Shown here in pieces: positions 33,590 to 42,455 of a stretch of 64,000 bases of DNA. Location of the stretch: contig NC_008347.1 in assembly GCF_000014745.1 (NCBI RefSeq), positions 868,001-932,000 of the forward strand. Reading direction: 5' to 3'. The notes below the pieces were generated by a model that saw only the letters and a program-made list of their open reading frames with translations, searched no databases and was not told the DNA's origin. Position numbers and translations under genes: made by a program. The DNA comes from Maricaulis maris MCS10 (GTDB taxonomy: Bacteria; Pseudomonadota; Alphaproteobacteria; Caulobacterales; Maricaulaceae). The first letter of the stretch is position 1; each line of letters opens with the position of its first letter.

Positions 33590-33823
33590 ATGGGCCAGGT
33601 GATCATTCGCAATCTCGACGACGCGGTTGTTACGAGTCTGAAGCGGTTGGCAGCCAAGGATGGCAAATCGCTGGAACAATTCCTGCGTGACGTGCTCGCG
33701 GACGCGTCCCGCCGCGACCGGGAAGGTTTCTTCGAGTTCGCCAAGGGCATGCGCGAAAGGGGGACACCGTCTGATCTCGATCCGACCGATCTCATTCGCA
33801 AGGACAGGGATGAGGGGCATTGA
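33590..33823 (+). CDS. FitA-like ribbon-helix-helix antitoxin
   Basis: A 77-residue protein. The N-terminal VIIRNLDDAVVTSLKRLA is the ribbon-helix-helix DNA-binding segment of FitA/VapB-type antitoxins, and the acidic/basic C-terminal half (RDREGFFEFAKGMRERG) is the toxin-binding tail. A near-consensus AGGAGGT lies 5 bases before the ATG. The stop overlaps the TTG start of the toxin, giving tight coupling. Neutralisation of the PIN toxin and autorepression at the palindrome upstream are expected from the family. Confidence 0.85.
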   Translation: MGQVIIRNLDDAVVTSLKRLAAKDGKSLEQFLRDVLADASRRDREGFFEFAKGMRERGTPSDLDPTDLIRKDRDEGH

Positions 33824-34248
33824 GGCCCGTCATTGTCGACGCCTCGGTCGCTGTTAAGCTCTTCCTGCCGGTTCCCGGGTATGAAAAGGCGATCGCCGCA
33901 GCCCACATGTTTGAGCTGCAGGCGCCGCGCCTCATTTTCGCTGAAACGGGCAATGCGCTCTGGCAATATGTCCGCCACAAGCAGACCACGGTCGAAGATG
34001 CCTCGACGGCCTTGCTCAAGCTCGCCGGTCTTGTGGCGCAGCCCGACGAAACGGGCCTGGCGGCGTTGGCCGTGGAAATGGCCTGCGAACTGGACCACCC
34101 GGTCTATGACTGTACCTATCTCGCCCTCGCCAATCGGAATCATCGCCCGATACTGTCTGCCGACAAATGCATGCTGTCTCTCGCCCGCGACCGTCTTGGC
34201 CTTGAAACCATTCCGCTCGACAGCATAAACCCGGAGCCATCCTCGTGA
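33820..34248 (+). CDS. PIN-domain toxin (VapC/FitB-like ribonuclease)
   Basis: A 142-residue PIN nuclease. Acidic residues expected to bind Mg2+ are Asp7 (IVDASV), Glu42 (FAETGN), Asp97 (VYDCTYLALA) and Asp115 (LSADKC). It starts with TTG overlapping the antitoxin stop, and its own stop overlaps the GTG start of fghA. Such toxins cleave tRNA or rRNA when free of antitoxin. The unusual point is the coupling of a metabolic gene directly behind it. Confidence 0.87.
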   Translation: MRPVIVDASVAVKLFLPVPGYEKAIAAAHMFELQAPRLIFAETGNALWQYVRHKQTTVEDASTALLKLAGLVAQPDETGLAALAVEMACELDHPVYDCTYLALANRNHRPILSADKCMLSLARDRLGLETIPLDSINPEPSS

Positions 34249-35090
34249 CCCTGACCCCTATCTCAAGCTGGGCCTCTTTCGGCGGCACCTTGTCCGTCCA
34301 TGATCATGACAGCGAGGCCTGCAATGGGCCGATGCGTTTTGCGGTCTACACCCCGCCCCAGGCCAGGACCGGGCCGGTGCCGGTGGTCTGGTATCTCTCT
34401 GGTCTGACCTGCAACTGGTCCAATGTGATGGAGAAGTCCGGCCTGCAACGCGTCGCCAGTGAGCTCGGGCTGATGGTGGTGGCGCCGGACACCTCGCCGC
34501 GCGGCCAGGATGTTGCCGATGATGAGGGCTATGATCTGGGGCAGGGCGCGGGCTTTTATCTCGACGCGACCGAAGCGCCCTGGGCGCCGCATTTTTCAAT
34601 GGAAACCTATGTCACCCAAGAGCTTCCGGCCCTGGTCGCTGCCCATTTCCCCGCCGACATGACGCGTCAGGGCATTATGGGCCATTCCATGGGCGGACAT
34701 GGTGCGCTGACGCTCAATTTCCGCCATCCGGGCCGCTATGCCTCGGTCTCGGCCTTCGCGCCCATCGTTGCGCCGACGAAAGTGCCGTGGGGACAGAAGG
34801 CGCTGAAAGCCTATCTCGGCGATGAATGCCCGGCCTGGGGCGAGCATGATGCCTGCGAACTGGTCAGGCGCCAGCCGACCGACCAGATGATCCTGATCGA
34901 CCAGGGCGGGGCCGATCAATTCCTCGACGAGCAATTACGCCCCGAGCTGTTCGAGGCGGCCTGCCGGGAAGCAGGCCAACCGGTCACCGTCCGCCGCCAT
35001 CCCGGCTATGACCATTCCTACTGGTTCATCGCCAGCTTCATCGAGGATCATCTGCGCCATCACGCCAGGGCGCTGGGCGTCGGCGACTGA
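34245..35090 (+). CDS. fghA: S-formylglutathione hydrolase
   Basis: A 281-residue esterase releasing formate and glutathione from S-formylglutathione, the step after AdhC. The nucleophile is Ser148 in GHSMGGHGAL; YLSGLTCNWSNVMEKSG is the family's oxyanion region and HPGYDHSYWF holds the catalytic histidine. It starts with GTG overlapping the toxin stop (GTGA) and has no ribosome site of its own, so its expression probably depends on the toxin-antitoxin operon. This differs from the usual adhC-fghA pair. Confidence 0.93.
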   Translation: MTLTPISSWASFGGTLSVHDHDSEACNGPMRFAVYTPPQARTGPVPVVWYLSGLTCNWSNVMEKSGLQRVASELGLMVVAPDTSPRGQDVADDEGYDLGQGAGFYLDATEAPWAPHFSMETYVTQELPALVAAHFPADMTRQGIMGHSMGGHGALTLNFRHPGRYASVSAFAPIVAPTKVPWGQKALKAYLGDECPAWGEHDACELVRRQPTDQMILIDQGGADQFLDEQLRPELFEAACREAGQPVTVRRHPGYDHSYWFIASFIEDHLRHHARALGVGD

Positions 35091-35094
35091 GCCG

Positions 35095-35337
35095 TCAGAA
35101 CGGATCGCGACGGTAATCATCCGGGTTTTCGACGCGGTGGCGCGGGCGCATTTCCTCGTCGCCATCGCCGTCATCGCAAATCCATTCACCGGGCGCGGCA
35201 GGGTCGTGCGGGCCGGCGGGGCGACACTCGCCGGCACCCATCTCCGCCGCTGACGGCAAATTGGGATCTCGCCCCTTTTCCAACCAGGCACAGCCGGACA
35301 GGAGTGAGGCAGACAGAACAAACAGAACAAGGCGCAT
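35095..35337 (-). CDS. Small lipoprotein, unknown
   Basis: An 80-residue protein with a lipoprotein signal (LLSGC, Cys at about residue 16 from the ATG at 35337). The mature part is short, acidic and Pro-rich, with two more cysteines. A longer in-frame start at 35373 lacks the signal-peptide geometry. It converges on fghA with only 4 bases between stops. Family not recognised. Confidence 0.6.
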   Translation of the reverse strand: MRLVLFVLSASLLSGCAWLEKGRDPNLPSAAEMGAGECRPAGPHDPAAPGEWICDDGDGDEEMRPRHRVENPDDYRRDPF

Positions 35338-35550
35338 GACAACGCTCCAATGCGGGCTCCCCAGCCGGCGCATGGGGGGAGTTTAGCGGGTGGGGAGGTG
35401 CGGGCAAGAGTGTCTTGGACGGGCGTCCCCTGGGGCGCCAGCGTTCGAGAGTCTCTACAAGCAAGAGCCGATGCCTCCCTGGACTTTGCAAAACTTCCCC
35501 TGCGAGCCGATCCGGCGCATCATCGGGAATGTTGCAAGGCTGGGGGATAG

Positions 35551-36165
35551 ATGATGATGCGGACATTCCTGACGGCGGGACTAATGGCTCTGATATCAGC
35601 CTCTGCCCAGGCGCAGCTGCAGCCCTATTATTGCCCGGACCCGGGCGATGTCTGGGTTGTGGAAACCGAATTCCCGGACGCGCCGGGCTGGCGTCATGCG
35701 GCGCGGGTGCGCGGCAATGATCTGGATGGCTCCGATAGGATGCGGCGTCCGATCCCGTCCGGACGGATCACGGCGCGTCCCGCCACCGGCCCGCGCGGCC
35801 AATCCTCGACGCCGACCGAAAACCGGCCGCTTGTTGCGCCCATGCTGACGCATGACCGTGCGGTCAGCATTCGCGAGAGCACCGATCCGAACAGCCGGGA
35901 CCTGCCGCCGGTCATAGCCGTGCTCGACTGGGTCCGCGTGGAAACGCGGTCGTCCAGCCTGGTCTGCCGCTATAGCCTGGATGATGGTGCGAGTTATGGC
36001 CGTCATGCCACGGTGAGCATCCCGATCAATCGCCGTGACTGCCTGCCGCTGCACACCAACACCGCCTGGAGTTATGACAGCAATGCCGGCGGTGAAGTCT
36101 GCAATGAGGCGCGGACAAGCTGCCAGTTCTACTGCTCGGCCGAGCGCGTGCTCGAGAGCTGGTAG
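35551..36165 (+). CDS. Cys-rich exported protein, unknown
   Basis: A 204-residue protein with a signal peptide (cleavage after AQA, about residue 22). The mature part has seven cysteines, with PYYCPDPGD early, LVCRYSLDDG in the middle and EVCNEARTSCQFYCSAE at the end, suggesting disulphides in the periplasm or outside. A basic, Pro/Thr-rich linker spans about residues 60-95. GGGGG lies just upstream of three consecutive ATG codons. I do not recognise the family. Confidence 0.65.
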   Translation: MMMRTFLTAGLMALISASAQAQLQPYYCPDPGDVWVVETEFPDAPGWRHAARVRGNDLDGSDRMRRPIPSGRITARPATGPRGQSSTPTENRPLVAPMLTHDRAVSIRESTDPNSRDLPPVIAVLDWVRVETRSSSLVCRYSLDDGASYGRHATVSIPINRRDCLPLHTNTAWSYDSNAGGEVCNEARTSCQFYCSAERVLESW

Positions 36166-36185
36166 GGGCGGAGGCTCCTTTTTTA

Positions 36186-36232
36186 CCCGTCATCCCACGG
36201 TGACCGCGAAGCGGGTGTCCGGGGGATGACGG
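36186..36232. repeat. Short P-like palindrome
   Basis: A 47-bp version of the P ends: CCCGTCATCCCACGG on the left, CCGGGGGATGACGGG on the right, with a GACCGCGAAGCGGGTGTC middle. It lacks the GAGGTC/GACCTC core and loop of full copies. It sits after a run of six T residues that follows the exported protein gene. Confidence 0.6.
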
Positions 36233-36264
36233 GAAAAGCAGAATGACAGGCGCCCATTCACTCA

Positions 36265-36364
36265 CCATTTTTCCCGGACGCGCCTGCGCGATCCGGGACC
36301 GACGGTCAGCTTTGAGCCTGCCGGAAGCATGCGTTGGTCCCGGGTCTTCGCCCGGGAAAAATGG
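36265..36364. repeat. T-family palindromic element, copy 1
   Basis: Bounded by CCATTTTTCCCGG and CCGGGAAAAATGG, with an inner pair GGGACCGACGG...GGTCCCGGG. The same plan is found at 59922-60043. Its right end has been multiplied into a tandem array (36350-36409). Confidence 0.7.
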
Positions 36365-36409
36365 GCCCGGGAAAAATGAGCCCGGGAAAAATGGGCCCGG
36401 GGAAAATGG
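36350..36409. repeat. Four 15-bp tandem repeats at the end of the T element
   Basis: Four consecutive units of GCCCGGGAAAAATGG or a close variant (the second ends in A, the fourth has GGGGAAAA). They begin within the right terminus of the T element and end 10 bases before the stop of tag. They look like copies of the element's terminus rather than an independent satellite. Confidence 0.85.
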
Positions 36410-36419
36410 AGGTGATTCC

Positions 36420-36998
36420 CTATCGCACCAGCGCCTTCACCGCGGCATGCCGCGGGCAACCGGTTTCGTGATCATTGACCATCCCGACCGCTTCCATGAA
36501 AGCATAGACAATCGTCGGCCCGACAAACTTGAAACCCCGCTTCTTGAGGTCTTTCGAGATCGTCTCGGACAGCGCCGTCTTGGTCGGCACGTCTGACAGG
36601 CTGGCATAGCTGTTCTGGATCGGCTCGCCGCCGACAAAGGCCCAGAGATAATCGGCGAAGTCCTCGCCGTTTTCGCGCATGGCGATATAGGCCTGCGCAT
36701 TGCCGATAGCGGCCTCGATCTTGGATTTTGAGCGGATGATGCCGGGATCGGCCAGCAGGCGTTCGCGGTCGGCGTCGGTGTAGGCGGCGATACGGTCCGG
36801 GTCGAAACCGTCAAAGGCGAGACGCATCGTGTCGCGCTTGCGCAATATGGTGATCCAGGCGAGGCCGGCCTGGAAACCGTCCAGCATCAGTTTTTCCCAC
36901 AAGGCGCGGCTATCATATTCCGGCACGCCCCATTCGGTGTCGTGATACTCGGCATAGATCGGATCGGGCGAATTCACCCAGGCGCAGCGCTGGTTCAT
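36420..36998 (-). CDS. tag: DNA-3-methyladenine glycosylase I (Tag)
   Basis: Tag excises 3-methyladenine from alkylated DNA. The 192-residue protein shows RCAWVNSPDPIYAEYHDTEWG at the start and HETGCPRH at the end, giving the Cys/His and His/Cys zinc-binding pairs of the family; the base-binding region lies in between (LDGFQAGLAWITILRKR). The ATG at 36998 is preferred over a GTG at 37025, since AAGGA lies just upstream and the family starts here. It appears monocistronic. Confidence 0.94.
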   Translation of the reverse strand: MNQRCAWVNSPDPIYAEYHDTEWGVPEYDSRALWEKLMLDGFQAGLAWITILRKRDTMRLAFDGFDPDRIAAYTDADRERLLADPGIIRSKSKIEAAIGNAQAYIAMRENGEDFADYLWAFVGGEPIQNSYASLSDVPTKTALSETISKDLKKRGFKFVGPTIVYAFMEAVGMVNDHETGCPRHAAVKALVR

Positions 36999-37099
36999 GG
37001 ATGGGTCCTTGTGGTCGTCGGACACAATCCAGCGTGATTAGCGCGGCCTGCCAAGCCAGACGTGCAGGCCCGGCCGGAAAGGCTGGCCGCGAGTCGGTA

Positions 37100-38587
37100 T
37101 CAGACCAGCGCCGAGGCGGCGGTCTGGAGATTGCGGGTCGCGCTGTCGATGGATCGGCTGGTCTCTGCAAACTCGGCGATGCCGTCATTGATCGAGGCCA
37201 CGCCGTTGGCGACTTGCTGCATGCTGGCGGACAGTTCCGAGGTGACCGATGTCTGTTCCTCGGTGGCTCCGGCGACCGAGGTGGTGACCTCATCGATCTC
37301 GCTGATTGTGGTGCTGATCTGGTCGATCGCGCTGACCGCCTGGGCGGTCGAATTGCGCATGGTCTCGATCTGGTCCGAGATCTTGCCGGTCGCCGACGCG
37401 GCTTGATTGGCCAGTTCCTTGACCTCCGAGGCAACCACCGCGAAGCCCTTGCCCGCCTCACCGGCCCGGGCCGCCTCAATAGTGGCGTTGAGGGCGAGCA
37501 GGTTGGTTTGCTCGGAAATACCGTTGATCAGGGCAACAACATCGCCGATCGACTTGGCGCTCTCCGACAGCCCGCTGACGATCTCATTGGTCACACGCGC
37601 CGTTTCCACGGCATTGGCGGTGACTTCGGTGACGCGGCCCAATTGCTGGGTGATCTCGCCGGCGGCGGCGGCCAGCTCCTCGATGCCGGCTGCGATTTCC
37701 TGCACGCCCATGCTGGCCTGCTGGCTGGTTGCCGACATTTCGGTCGAACGATTGGTCGACTGGGTGACGCTGGCCGCGATGCCGGTGATGTCGCGTTCGA
37801 CTTCCTGCAGGGCATCTTCCCGGGCGTGGCGACGTTCGACATCGGCGGTGATGTCGGTGGCGAATTTTACCACTCTCAGGATTTTGCCGGTTGGGTCGAG
37901 GATCGGATTGTAGCTGCCCAGGATCCAGATCGACTTGCCGCCCTTGCCCACGCGGCGAAACTGGTCAGACACGAACTCGCCCGCATTCAGCTTGGCCCAC
38001 AGACCGCGATATTCGTCGCTGTCGCGTATCTCGGCCTTGACGAACATGGCGTGTTTCTGGCCGATGATTTCGGCTTCCTGGTAGCCCATGGTCGACAGGA
38101 AGGCGGGATTGGCGCTGATGATCGTACCGTCCAGCTCGAACTCGATGACGGCCTGGGTCCGGCTGATGGCTTCCAGCTTGCCCTGCTGGATGAAGTGGCG
38201 GGTTTTCTCTTCGGTCACATCGGTCGCGAACTTGATCACCTTGCGCACAGAGCCGTCATCCGCAAAGACCGGGTTATAGGTGGCGCGGATCCAGACTTCG
38301 GAACCGCCCTTGCCGAAGCGCTTGAACTCGTCGGAGACGTGTTCACCGGCGGCCAGCTTGTCCCAGAAGGCTGTGTAGGCCGGGCTCGCTGTCTCCTCGG
38401 GGGCAACGAAGATGCGGTGGTGCTGGCCCCTGATCTCATCCAGTCGATACCCGGTCAGCGCCAGAAAATTCTGGTTCGCTGTCACGATGTGACCATCGGG
38501 CCGGAATTCGATGATCGCCATGGAAGTATCGAGGGCAGACATGATGGCCTGGGATTCGGATGAATTCTTCAGAATGGAACCAAACAT
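37100..38587 (-). CDS. Soluble methyl-accepting chemotaxis protein with two PAS domains
   Basis: A 495-residue receptor without membrane helices. PAS domain 1 spans about residues 18-125 and PAS domain 2 about 140-250; both share the [19 protein letters not shown] / [19 protein letters not shown] pattern, so they arose by duplication. The rest is the signalling coiled coil, with the tip [20 protein letters not shown]. No C-terminal methylesterase-binding pentapeptide is seen. It is probably a cytoplasmic redox, ligand or energy sensor. The ATG at 38587 is chosen over TTG at 38590. Confidence 0.9.
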   Translation of the reverse strand: MFGSILKNSSESQAIMSALDTSMAIIEFRPDGHIVTANQNFLALTGYRLDEIRGQHHRIFVAPEETASPAYTAFWDKLAAGEHVSDEFKRFGKGGSEVWIRATYNPVFADDGSVRKVIKFATDVTEEKTRHFIQQGKLEAISRTQAVIEFELDGTIISANPAFLSTMGYQEAEIIGQKHAMFVKAEIRDSDEYRGLWAKLNAGEFVSDQFRRVGKGGKSIWILGSYNPILDPTGKILRVVKFATDITADVERRHAREDALQEVERDITGIAASVTQSTNRSTEMSATSQQASMGVQEIAAGIEELAAAAGEITQQLGRVTEVTANAVETARVTNEIVSGLSESAKSIGDVVALINGISEQTNLLALNATIEAARAGEAGKGFAVVASEVKELANQAASATGKISDQIETMRNSTAQAVSAIDQISTTISEIDEVTTSVAGATEEQTSVTSELSASMQQVANGVASINDGIAEFAETSRSIDSATRNLQTAASALV

Positions 38588-38613
38588 CAATACTACCCTG
38601 TGTTGATTAGCGC

Positions 38614-38635
38614 TTATTCATTTGAGCCTGAATAA
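38614..38635. promoter_or_regulatory. Inverted repeat upstream of the chemoreceptor gene
   Basis: TTATTCA-N8-TGAATAA, a perfect 7-bp palindrome, lies 27 bases before the receptor ATG in an AT-rich stretch (38580-38700) that stands out in this GC-rich window. It could be a regulator site or part of the promoter; no binder is identified. Confidence 0.4.
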
Positions 38636-38770
38636 GGTTTAAAGGTCATAATGAAGGGTTAATTTTATGGTTATTCTCCAGGTTATACTTATAGATAGCT
38701 CGGGTGCCGTTGCGACCTGAGGTGCGAGCTTCCGACCTCCCGGACCCGGCCAGAAGGACCTGTGCTTGAT

Positions 38771-39592
38771 CTAGACTTTCGGCGCGGCTTCCAGATCGGC
38801 CCAGAACTCGTCCGGGACGACGATATTGGCTTCCTGGCCGTCGGCTTCGCAATAATGCTCGGCGGCGCGCAGGCGGTCGAGGCGGGCGAGGATGACGGCG
38901 TGGTGTCCGCTGGCTGACGAGATGGCGCCGACCGTGGTCGGTCCGGCCATGACGGCGGTGCCGGGCGGCGGGGCTTCGGCGGCGAAGGTCGCGGGCAGGG
39001 AGCGCTTGCGGATGGTGCCGCGGCGCTTCATGCGCGAGACGACTTCCTGGCCGATGAAGCAGCCTTTCTTCCAGCCGACACCGCCGAAAGCGTCCAGATT
39101 GACATCGGTGGGGAAGACATCCGCCTCGCCATAATCGCGACCAAAGGCCGGGATGCCGGCCTCGATCTCGATCATGTCGAGGGCGCGCGTTTCGCTGGCC
39201 GCCTCACCGAGGCCGCGATGGACCCGTCCGCCCAGGCGCGGGTCCTCGCAGCTGCCCGGAAATGGCGTGGTTGACCACAGGGCGAGGATATTGGTGTTGA
39301 GGACAATCTCGGCCCTGGCCCGCAGCTTGAACATTGTCAGTCGCTTCAGGAGGCCGTCGGCGGCGCCGGCCGGCACGTCCAGCCAGACCGTGTCGCCGTC
39401 GGCAAACATCATGAAATCGACCAGGATCTTGCCTTGCGGGGTCAACAGGGCGCCGGGCCGACAGGTGCCGGCGGACAGCGTCTGCACATCGGCGGTGATC
39501 AGGCGTTGCAGCAGGTCGCGGGCATCCGGACCGGAGACCGACATGATCTGGCGGTCGGGCAGGGCGAAGGGCAGGGAGGCGGGCTGGTTCAT
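38771..39592 (-). CDS. ygfZ: YgfZ-family folate-binding protein (GcvT-like)
   Basis: A 273-residue protein that helps build or repair certain iron-sulphur proteins. It has the GcvT-like fold and the family signature KGCFIGQEVVSRMKRRG with conserved Cys178. There is no aminomethyltransferase partner nearby, as expected for YgfZ. It diverges from the GT9 gene with 65 bases between starts, so both promoters lie in this short gap. Assignment is by the signature and length. Confidence 0.9.
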   Translation of the reverse strand: MNQPASLPFALPDRQIMSVSGPDARDLLQRLITADVQTLSAGTCRPGALLTPQGKILVDFMMFADGDTVWLDVPAGAADGLLKRLTMFKLRARAEIVLNTNILALWSTTPFPGSCEDPRLGGRVHRGLGEAASETRALDMIEIEAGIPAFGRDYGEADVFPTDVNLDAFGGVGWKKGCFIGQEVVSRMKRRGTIRKRSLPATFAAEAPPPGTAVMAGPTTVGAISSASGHHAVILARLDRLRAAEHYCEADGQEANIVVPDEFWADLEAAPKV

Positions 39593-39657
39593 GGCCCCGA
39601 TATGGCATTGCGTCCGTCTCTGGCCAAGCCCTTCGCGTCGCGCTATCTGCGGTGTCC

Positions 39658-40614
39658 ATGCAACGCGTCCTCTTCATCACATCGACCCGGATCGGTGACG
39701 CCATCATCAATTCCGGCGTCCTCGACCATCTCGTGCGCACCCGCCCCGAGGCGCAGTTCACGATTGCCTGCGGCCCGCTGGCTGCTTCGCTGTTCACCGA
39801 GACGCCGCGCCTCGAGCGCATCATCGTGATGCGCAAGAAGAAAGCCGGCCTTCACTGGTGGGATTTGTGGCGTGAGACGGTCGACGTGAAATGGGACCTT
39901 GTCGTCGATCTGCGCTGTTCCGGCACGGCCTGGTTCCTGCGCGCCAAGGAGCGCCGCATTCTCCAGCAGAGCGTCGTGCCGGTACCCAAGGTCGAGGAAG
40001 CCGCCAGCGTGCTCAAGCTGGTCCCGGCGCCCGACCCCAAGCTCCATTTCTCCGACGCCGTGCGGGCCGAAGCAGAGGCGCGCGTGCCGGGCGACGGCCC
40101 TTATCTGGCGATCTGCCCGTCGGCCTCGTGGATTTTCAAGGTCTGGCCGGCCGAGAGATTTGCCGAATTCATCCTCCGCTTCACCGGGCCGGACGGAGTG
40201 ATGCCGGGCGCGCCGGTTGTGATGCTGGGCGGTCCGGGAGACGAGCTCTACGCCCAGCCCATCTTCGATGCCCTGCCCGAGACCGAATTCATCGACCTGC
40301 TGGGCCTCGGCCTGCCCGAGACCGCCGCCTGTCTGGAGCGCTGCCGCCTCTATGTCGGCAATGATAGCGGGTTGATGCACATGTCGGCCGCGGTTGGCAC
40401 ACCGACGCTGGGCCTGTTCGGCCCGTCCGATGATCGCTGCTATGCGCCCTGGGGGGCGCACACCGATGCCGTGCGCGGACCGGCGACGTTCGAGGAAATT
40501 GACAGCGCCCATGATGACCGCCGCAAGGCCTCGACCAGCCTGCTGGCGGACCTGAGCGTGGATAGCGTGTATGATGCCGCCAAGGCGCTTTATGAGAGGA
40601 CTGCGAGATCATGA
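39658..40614 (+). CDS. Glycosyltransferase family 9 (heptosyltransferase-like)
   Basis: A 318-residue GT-B enzyme, probably transferring a heptose or similar sugar to lipopolysaccharide core at the inner membrane. It shows VLFITSTRIGDAIINSG at the start, CPSASWIFKVWPAERFAEF in the middle, and NDSGLMHMSAAVGTPTLGLFGPS in the donor site. The ATG at 39658 is taken over a GTG at 39652. Its stop overlaps the start of the dihydroorotase-like gene (ATGA). The acceptor is unknown. Confidence 0.87.
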   Translation: MQRVLFITSTRIGDAIINSGVLDHLVRTRPEAQFTIACGPLAASLFTETPRLERIIVMRKKKAGLHWWDLWRETVDVKWDLVVDLRCSGTAWFLRAKERRILQQSVVPVPKVEEAASVLKLVPAPDPKLHFSDAVRAEAEARVPGDGPYLAICPSASWIFKVWPAERFAEFILRFTGPDGVMPGAPVVMLGGPGDELYAQPIFDALPETEFIDLLGLGLPETAACLERCRLYVGNDSGLMHMSAAVGTPTLGLFGPSDDRCYAPWGAHTDAVRGPATFEEIDSAHDDRRKASTSLLADLSVDSVYDAAKALYERTARS

Positions 40615-41948
40615 GCCAGACATTCGATGTGATCCTCAAGGGCGGCGAGATCGTCAATCATGACGGCCGCGGCCATGCCGATATCGGCATCATTGACGGC
40701 AAGACCGCGGCGATCGGCGACCTGTCGCAGGCTTCGGCCGGCGAGGTGGTCGACTGTTCCGGCCTGATGGTCCTGCCGGGCGTGATCGACACCCAGGTCC
40801 ATTTCCGCGAGCCGGGCATGGAGTGGAAGGAAGACCTGCAATCGGGGTCATTGTGCGCGGTGATGGGCGGCGTCACGGCGGTGTTCGAAATGCCGAACAC
40901 CAATCCCACCACCACCGTGCCGGACATGCTGACCGACAAGCTGGCCCGGGCGAAGAACCGCATGCATTGCGACCACGCCTTTTATGCCGGCGCGACCAAT
41001 GAGAATGCCGACATATTGCCCGAGATGGAGCGCATGCTGGGCTGTTGCGGTGTGAAAGTCTTCATGGGCGCTTCGACCGGCTCGCTGCTGGTGGCGGATG
41101 ATGAGGGCGTGGAACGGGTCCTGCGCGCGATCAAGCGCCGCGCCGCCTTCCATTCCGAAGACGAGTACCGCCTCGCCGAGCGCCGCGAACTGGCCGTCGA
41201 GGGCGACTGGACCAGCCACCCGCATGTGCGCGATGCCGAGGCCGCCATCATGTCGACCAAGCGCCTGGTGCGGCTGGCCCGCAAGACCGGCAAGCGGATC
41301 CACGTGCTGCATATTTCGACCGCCGAGGAAATGGACTTCCTCGCCGAGCATCGCGACATCGCCTCGGTCGAGGCGACACCGCAGCACCTCACCTTGGAAG
41401 GCCCCGAAATCTATGAGCGCATCAAGGGCCGGGCCCAGATGAACCCGCCCATGCGCGATGCCCGCCACCGGGCCGGGCTGTGGCGCGGCATTCAGCGCGG
41501 CATTGTCGATGTGATCGGCTCCGACCACGCGCCGCACACGCTGGAAGAGAAAGCCAAGCCCTATCCGCAAAGCCCGTCCGGCATGCCCGGCGTGCAGACG
41601 CTGGTCCCGGTCATGCTCGATCATGTAAACGCCGGCCGCCTGAGCATTGAACGCTTTGTCGACCTGACCTCGGCCGGCGCCCAGCGCATTTTCGGCATTG
41701 CCGGCAAGGGCCGCATGGCGGTCGGCTGGGATGCCGATTTCACCCTGGTCGACATGAAGCGCAAAGAGACCATCACCGATGCCTGGTCGGCGTCGAAGTC
41801 CGGCTGGACCCCGTTTGACGGCATGTCGGTCACCGGCTGGCCGGTCGGCACGATCATTCGCGGCCGTTCGGTGATGCGTGATGGCGAGCTTGTTGCATCG
41901 GGCAAGGGCGAACCGGTGCGCTTCATGGAAGCCCTGCCGCACGACTGA
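40611..41948 (+). CDS. Dihydroorotase-like amidohydrolase (PyrC type I)
   Basis: A 445-residue metal-dependent amidohydrolase, annotated by family as dihydroorotase (ring closure of N-carbamoyl-aspartate in pyrimidine synthesis). PGVIDTQVHFREPG has Gln62 where the first zinc histidine of HxH normally stands; His64, the carboxylated Lys149 (VKVFMG), HVLHIST and GSDHAPH are kept. I recall related alphaproteobacterial proteins with this Gln, so it may be a subfamily trait. It is coupled to the GT9 gene by ATGA, an odd pairing for a pyrimidine enzyme. Confidence 0.83.
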   Translation: MSQTFDVILKGGEIVNHDGRGHADIGIIDGKTAAIGDLSQASAGEVVDCSGLMVLPGVIDTQVHFREPGMEWKEDLQSGSLCAVMGGVTAVFEMPNTNPTTTVPDMLTDKLARAKNRMHCDHAFYAGATNENADILPEMERMLGCCGVKVFMGASTGSLLVADDEGVERVLRAIKRRAAFHSEDEYRLAERRELAVEGDWTSHPHVRDAEAAIMSTKRLVRLARKTGKRIHVLHISTAEEMDFLAEHRDIASVEATPQHLTLEGPEIYERIKGRAQMNPPMRDARHRAGLWRGIQRGIVDVIGSDHAPHTLEEKAKPYPQSPSGMPGVQTLVPVMLDHVNAGRLSIERFVDLTSAGAQRIFGIAGKGRMAVGWDADFTLVDMKRKETITDAWSASKSGWTPFDGMSVTGWPVGTIIRGRSVMRDGELVASGKGEPVRFMEALPHD

Positions 41949-41985
41949 TGGCCTGATACCGACGGCCCGACAAAGGAAAACACGC

Positions 41986-42378
41986 ATGACCACGACCATC
42001 CTCACCGCCATCGCCCCGGGCGAGCTGATCGACAAGATTACCATCCTGCGCATCAAGTCCGAACGTATCGAGGACGAAGCCAAGCTGAAGAATGTCCGTA
42101 CCGAGCTGGGCATTCTCAACGAGACGCTGGCGAAGGACGTGCCGGCCAGCGATGAGCTGTCGCGCCTCGACGCGGCGCTGCAGAGCGTCAATGAAGAGCT
42201 CTGGGTGATCGAGGATGATATCCGCGATTGCGAGCGGGCCGGCGATTTCGGTCCGGAATTCATCCGTCTGGCCCGCGCCGTCTATGTCACCAATGACAAG
42301 CGCGCGGCGCTGAAAAAGGAGATCAATCTCCTGCTCGGCTCCAACATCGTCGAAGAGAAATCCTACGCCGCCTATTGA
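41986..42378 (+). CDS. DUF6165 family protein
   Basis: A 130-residue helical soluble protein beginning with GELIDKITILRIKSERI, typical of the DUF6165 family often found near glycosyltransferase and LPS genes. Heptad-like charged helices suggest a coiled coil. AAAGGA precedes the ATG at 41986; longer upstream readings are not protein-like. It lies between the dihydroorotase-like gene and a HAD-like gene on the same strand, probably in one operon. Function unknown. Confidence 0.8.
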   Translation: MTTTILTAIAPGELIDKITILRIKSERIEDEAKLKNVRTELGILNETLAKDVPASDELSRLDAALQSVNEELWVIEDDIRDCERAGDFGPEFIRLARAVYVTNDKRAALKKEINLLLGSNIVEEKSYAAY

Positions 42379-42455
42379 GTTGAGCCGCCCGGGTCTGTAA
42401 GCGGGCGGGCATCCGGCGGCGCCTGTCGCCTGCCGACACCGCACAAGGACTGCCC

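Noticed and set aside
37001-38563. A 520-codon Gly/Asp/Leu-rich frame opposite the chemoreceptor gene
   Set aside because: The sequence is low-complexity antisense of the receptor coiled coil; the receptor has full domain support on the other strand.
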